Below are positions 5,605 through 8,514 of a stretch of 8,514 bases of DNA, one piece after another. The stretch covers positions 1-8,514 of the forward strand of contig JACCRH010000240.1 in NCBI GenBank assembly GCA_013813675.1, in the 5' to 3' direction. Within the stretch, counting starts at the first letter, position 1. Every line of letters starts with the position of its first letter. The DNA comes from Gemmatimonadales bacterium. GTDB lineage: Bacteria > Gemmatimonadota > Gemmatimonadetes > Gemmatimonadales > GWC2-71-9. The translations under genes were made by a program, and so were the position numbers. The notes beneath the pieces were generated by a model. The model saw nothing but the letters and a program-made list of their open reading frames with translations. It did not search any database and was not told the origin of the DNA.

Positions 5605-6941
5605 GTCGTCGCCCGGACGTCGTCCAGGAAGTACGACCGGCAGGCCCGTTCCACCAGCTCGCGAGAGAGGTGCGCCTCCACCTGTCGGAAATTGGAGATG
5701 TCGAGCACGTGGTCGAGGATGTCACGGGGATGACAGGCTCGAGGCTCGATGCCCCGCCGCCCGTACCATTCGTCGAAGAGGTAGTGCACGGCGGCCTCGT
5801 TGTAGACCAGCCCTCGCTCTTCGCAGCAACGCCGGAAAATCTCCCGGAAGGCCTCGGGGTCAGGCCCGAGGACGTTGATCTTGTAATGGATCCGCCGAAG
5901 AAACGCCTCCTCCACCAGCTCGGTGGGAGCGAGGTTGGTGGCGAAGATCAGCAGGGTGTCGAATGGCACCGGAAACTTTCCGCCGGTGTGCAGGCTCAGA
6001 TAGTCGATCCGCTTTTCCAACGGCACGATCCATCGGTTGAGCAGGTCGCGAGGCGGGATCCGCTGCCGCCCGAAGTCGTCGAGGATGAGGACGCCACCGT
6101 TGGCTTTCAACTGGAACGGCGCGGCGTACATCTTGGCGAACGGATCGTACTTGAGGTCGAGCTGGTCCAGGGTGAGCTCGCCACCCACCAGCACCACGGG
6201 GCGGCGAATCCGGATGAAACGCCGGTCGTAGCCGAACGGTGGACGGAGCCAGCTCTCCTCGGGAATACCCGGATCGTCCGGCACCTGATGGTGGTAGATC
6301 GGGTCGTAGAGGGTCATGATCTGGCCGTCGACTTCGATCGCGTGCGGAATGTAGATCGAGCCGCCGAGCAGATCGGCGATGGTCTCGGAGATGAAGGTCT
6401 TGCCGTTGCCCGGTGCTCCGTAGAGGAAGAGCGACTTGGCCGAATTGATGGCGGGGCCCAGCATGTTCAGCATCGTGTCCTGCAGCACCAGCCCGCGAAA
6501 CCCCTCGCGCACCTCTTCGGCGGAAACTCGAGCATGGGCGATGGACTGGCGGAGGGTCCAGGCCACGTACTGCTCCAGCGGCACCGGCGCGGCCCCCACG
6601 TACTGGGTGGCATCCAGCGCCTCGCGCGCGCGCTCTCGGCCCGCGTTGGTCAACTCGAAATGGTACCCGGCGCGGTTGGGCCCGCTGGTGCCGCGGACCT
6701 CGACCATGCGGCGGTGCTGCATGTCCGCCAACCGGTCGTCCACGAACGCGAACGGCAGACGCACCACATCCATGAGCTGCCGTCCGGTGCGCATCCCTTG
6801 CGCGTACATGACCTTCAGCAGGAGGCTGGTGAGCACCCCGGCGGACAGGCCGGTATCGGCGTAGTCCTCCAGAAGCGGCGGCTGCCCCTTGGGGAAGTCC
6901 TCCAGCGAGAGAGGCGAATGCGGCTTGGCGGCGCTGCTCAT
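5601..6941 (-). CDS. AAA+ ATPase with N-terminal winged-helix-like domain, in a Tad-type operon
   Basis: A 446-residue cytoplasmic ATPase. Residues about 35-110 look like a winged helix: several short helices (LTSLLLKVMYAQG; RLPFAFVDDRLADMQHR), then a hairpin (MVEVRG and AGYHFELT) and a Glu/Arg-rich helix. The AAA+ core has Walker A GAPGNGKT (175-182), Walker B LILDD (285-289), a sensor 1-like ATN (334-336), a possible arginine finger in FLRRI (347-351) and a sensor 2-like RACHPRD (401-407). It is not a TadA/GspE secretion ATPase, nor a ParA/MinD-like TadZ, so its task in a Tad locus is unclear; remodelling or regulation of the complex is a guess. The frame opens at GTG 6962, but ATG 6941 is chosen because it overlaps the preceding stop as ATGA and GGAGGAG lies five bases upstream. 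I recall similar ATPases near tadBC in other environmental bacteria without an established function. Confidence 0.85.
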   Translation of the reverse strand: MSSAAKPHSPLSLEDFPKGQPPLLEDYADTGLSAGVLTSLLLKVMYAQGMRTGRQLMDVVRLPFAFVDDRLADMQHRRMVEVRGTSGPNRAGYHFELTNAGRERAREALDATQYVGAAPVPLEQYVAWTLRQSIAHARVSAEEVREGFRGLVLQDTMLNMLGPAINSAKSLFLYGAPGNGKTFISETIADLLGGSIYIPHAIEVDGQIMTLYDPIYHHQVPDDPGIPEESWLRPPFGYDRRFIRIRRPVVLVGGELTLDQLDLKYDPFAKMYAAPFQLKANGGVLILDDFGRQRIPPRDLLNRWIVPLEKRIDYLSLHTGGKFPVPFDTLLIFATNLAPTELVEEAFLRRIHYKINVLGPDPEAFREIFRRCCEERGLVYNEAAVHYLFDEWYGRRGIEPRACHPRDILDHVLDISNFRQVEAHLSRELVERACRSYFLDDVRATT

Positions 6942-7312
6942 GCCGACTCCTCCGAAAGGCACACGATCGTGTCACCCTCCACCGTACCGCTCCGCCCCAG
7001 GACCCCGACCGGAAGCTCGAGCGCGTAGATCGCGGCGCGGTGCCACCCGGTGCGGGTCCATGGGGCGAGCCCGGGATACAACGCGAGCACGGCCCACGCG
7101 CGGTTCAGGAACGCCACATCGAGAGCAAAGCCCATTCCGTACATGTGCAGGGCACGGCAGGGGGTGATGAGGAGTCCTTCACCCTCCGCCGGCGCGGGCC
7201 GTCCGAGGAGGCCGCGTAGCCGCAACCGCCACCGGTCGGCCACTCCGACGCGGCTTCCCAGCACCGTACCGCAGCGGCGGTTCACCAGCTTCACATACTT
7301 CACGGATGTCAC
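6938..7312 (-). CDS. DUF192-family protein (COG1430 type)
   Basis: A 124-residue protein of the DUF192 family, whose biochemical function is not established. The family pattern is visible: RLRGLLGRP (31-39), a GLLITPCRALHMYGMGFALD core (46-65), VAFLNRAWAVLAL, LAPW (82-85), YALELPVG (96-103) and a final VEGD (111-114). The HMYGM form, in place of the more common FWM-N-T-type core, is what I recall from copies inside Tad loci. No clear signal peptide or membrane helix is visible, so it is probably cytoplasmic. The start is GTG 7312, overlapping the tadC stop as GTGA; GTG three codons in is an alternative, and neither has an obvious Shine-Dalgarno. Its position between tadC and the ATPase suggests a Tad-linked accessory role. 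Confidence 0.85.
   Translation of the reverse strand: MTSVKYVKLVNRRCGTVLGSRVGVADRWRLRLRGLLGRPAPAEGEGLLITPCRALHMYGMGFALDVAFLNRAWAVLALYPGLAPWTRTGWHRAAIYALELPVGVLGRSGTVEGDTIVCLSEESA
6947..6953 (-). promoter_or_regulatory. Strong ribosome binding site of the AAA+ ATPase gene
   Basis: On the - strand GGAGGAG lies five bases before ATG 6941, inside the end of the DUF192 gene. It is the clearest Shine-Dalgarno in the operon part of the window and decides the ATPase start. It suggests this protein has initiation of its own in addition to coupling. Confidence 0.8.
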
Positions 7313-8247
7313 GGGCGAAAGTTCTGCAGCGTCTCCAGAATCTGAATCATCGCCGGGCCGAGAATGACGACGAACATGGCCGGAAAGATGAAGAGGACCA
7401 GAGGGAAGACCAGCTTGATGGTGGTCTTCGCGGCCGCCTCCTCGGCCCGCTGCCGCCGCTTGGTCCGCACCGTGTCGGCGTGGACCCTGAGGGCCTGGGC
7501 GATCGAGGTGCCGAAGCGGTCGGTCTGGATCAACATGGCGACGAGGGATCGGAGATCCTCGATGCCGGTGCGATCCCCCAGGTTTCTCAGGGCCTCTTCT
7601 CGTGCCGTGCCCGCCCTGATCTCCAGGTTGACCAGCGCGAGCTGCTCGCTCAACACGGGGCTGAGCCGCTCGACCTCATCCGATACCCGCATTAACGCCT
7701 GATTGAGGGCCAGCCCGGCCTCGACGCACACGACCAGGAGGTCGAGGGCATCGGGCAGCGCCTTCTGGATTTCCTTCTGCCGGGCACGGCGTTGGCTGCC
7801 GACATACACGGCGGGCAAGACGTAGCCTACCACGCCGAACCACGCGACTGCCACCAAGACCCAAGCCGGGGAGAACCCCATCGCCGGCATGAGCACCAGT
7901 GTCGTGGCCGCCAGCGCGCCAGGGAGCAATATCCGGCTGCCTAAATACACCGGCGGTGCGGTCGGGCCGGGATACCCGGCCTGAGTCAAGTAGAGCCGGA
8001 GCGCGCCGGTGTCCCGCCCCCGCGACTCGGCGCGGTTGCCAACGGCCTCCAGAATCCCCAGAAGGCGATCGGCCTGTACCTGTCGCCGGCGCCGGCGCAG
8101 GACCTCCGGAGTGGCGTCGCCGCCGGCCACCTCCAGCTCCTCCAGTCGCCGGGCCAACACCGACTGCCGGCCGGGCGAGACTTCAGCCAGGAAGAGCGCC
8201 GCCAGCCCCGCGGAAATCGCTACCAGGAGAACGGTCAGCAGCAGCAT
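7309..8247 (-). CDS. tadC: TadC, type II secretion F-family inner-membrane platform protein
   Basis: A 312-residue polytopic protein of the Tad (Flp) pilus assembly machine, which with TadB forms the inner-membrane platform on which the TadA ATPase acts. It has an N-terminal membrane helix (2-21), a cytoplasmic stretch rich in Arg (about 25-95), two helices (about 105-148), the T2SS-F domain starting at LPDALDLLVVCVEAGL (164-179), ARQKEIQKALP just before it, GTAREEALRNLGDRTG (213-228) and DRFGTSIAQALRVHADTVR (243-261), and a last hydrophobic region (277-304). Motifs and length fit TadC rather than general secretion GspF. ATG 8247 lies seven bases after the upstream tadB stop. Its stop overlaps the DUF192 start. 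Confidence 0.93.
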   Translation of the reverse strand: MLLLTVLLVAISAGLAALFLAEVSPGRQSVLARRLEELEVAGGDATPEVLRRRRRQVQADRLLGILEAVGNRAESRGRDTGALRLYLTQAGYPGPTAPPVYLGSRILLPGALAATTLVLMPAMGFSPAWVLVAVAWFGVVGYVLPAVYVGSQRRARQKEIQKALPDALDLLVVCVEAGLALNQALMRVSDEVERLSPVLSEQLALVNLEIRAGTAREEALRNLGDRTGIEDLRSLVAMLIQTDRFGTSIAQALRVHADTVRTKRRQRAEEAAAKTTIKLVFPLVLFIFPAMFVVILGPAMIQILETLQNFRP

Positions 8248-8254
8248 GGAAGTG

Positions 8255-8514
8255 TCAGATGTCGATGTTGACGATCTTGCGAATCCAGAGGTACCCGATC
8301 ACCTGCATGACCATGGCGGTGATCATCATGAACCGGCCGACGGGGTGCTCGAAGAGCACACCCGTGTAGGCGGGATTCATCAGGTAAATCACGGTGCCGA
8401 CGGCAATCGGCAGGATCGCCAGGACGTAGCCGCTGATCCGGCCCTGCGCGGTGTAGGTTCGAAGCTGGCGCCGGATGACGAAACGCTTCCGGATCACCGT
8501 GGCGAGGTTGTCGA
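8255..8514 (-). CDS. tadB: TadB, type II secretion F-family protein (5' part off the window)
   Basis: The last 85 residues of TadB, with the frame open to the window edge. The visible part begins DNLATVIRKRF and continues RTYTAQGRISGYVLAILPI, the usual transition from the F domain to the last two membrane helices in TadB. The two helices are about ISGYVLAILPIAVGTVIYLM and FMMITAMVMQVIGYLWIRKI, ending in VNIDI. GTG at 8497 (an in-frame valine codon) should not be taken as a start, since upstream residues also fit the family. It partners TadC in the pilus platform and is the first visible gene of the operon. Upstream genes, probably including the TadA ATPase, should lie beyond the right edge. 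Confidence 0.88.
   Translation of the reverse strand, partial: DNLATVIRKRFVIRRQLRTYTAQGRISGYVLAILPIAVGTVIYLMNPAYTGVLFEHPVGRFMMITAMVMQVIGYLWIRKIVNIDI

Noticed and set aside
6942..6962. GTG 6962 as start of the ATPase
   Set aside because: The strong GGAGGAG and the ATGA overlap both indicate ATG 6941.
5541..7028. Long + strand open frame opposite the ATPase and repeat-protein genes
   Set aside because: It is antisense to well-supported coding sequence with clear motifs. Its product is compositionally odd (His/Val/Gly/Arg-rich) with no recognisable domain, as expected for shadow frames in GC-rich DNA.

Overview
The window is GC-rich, densely packed bacterial chromosome from an environmental, probably soil or sediment, lineage. 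The gene set is tadB/tadC with DUF192 and an AAA+ ATPase, a bacterial UDP-glucuronate decarboxylase, and lipoproteins. Together with intergenic hairpins of the TGTCATCCTGAGCG type, this recalls Gemmatimonadota or Acidobacteriota-like genomes. That placement comes from memory of such genomes, not from a search.

Left edge (1-567, + strand): the last 27 codons of an unidentified gene are followed by a small gene for a probable lipoprotein with an OB-fold-like domain. A palindromic intergenic repeat (482-547) then lies between converging genes. The M48 metalloprotease lipoprotein (568-2052) and the UDP-xylose synthase (2284-3267) are both on the - strand. Between them lies a second copy of the repeat. 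This copy is flanked by a run of six A residues, so on the - strand it looks like an intrinsic terminator for the UDP-xylose synthase transcript.

Right part (3422-8514, - strand): one compact operon runs in transcription order tadB (5' end off the window), tadC, DUF192 protein, AAA+ ATPase, a membrane-anchored protein with 23-residue repeats, and a multi-membrane GT-C-type glycosyltransferase. From tadC onward every stop codon overlaps the next start by four bases (GTGA, ATGA, ATGA, TTGA), so the genes are probably translationally coupled. TadB and TadC form the inner-membrane platform of a Tad (Flp) type IV pilus or secretion machine. The remaining genes are not core Tad parts and look like an accessory module for assembly, envelope attachment or glycosylation. 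The UDP-xylose synthase lies 154 bases downstream on the same strand and could supply a sugar nucleotide to the same surface process, but that link is inferred only from position.

No gap exceeds 300 bases. I see no tRNA, rRNA, CRISPR array, insertion sequence or phage gene. The best candidates for something undescribed are the operon's periodic-repeat protein and AAA+ ATPase, and the repeat element that doubles as a terminator.
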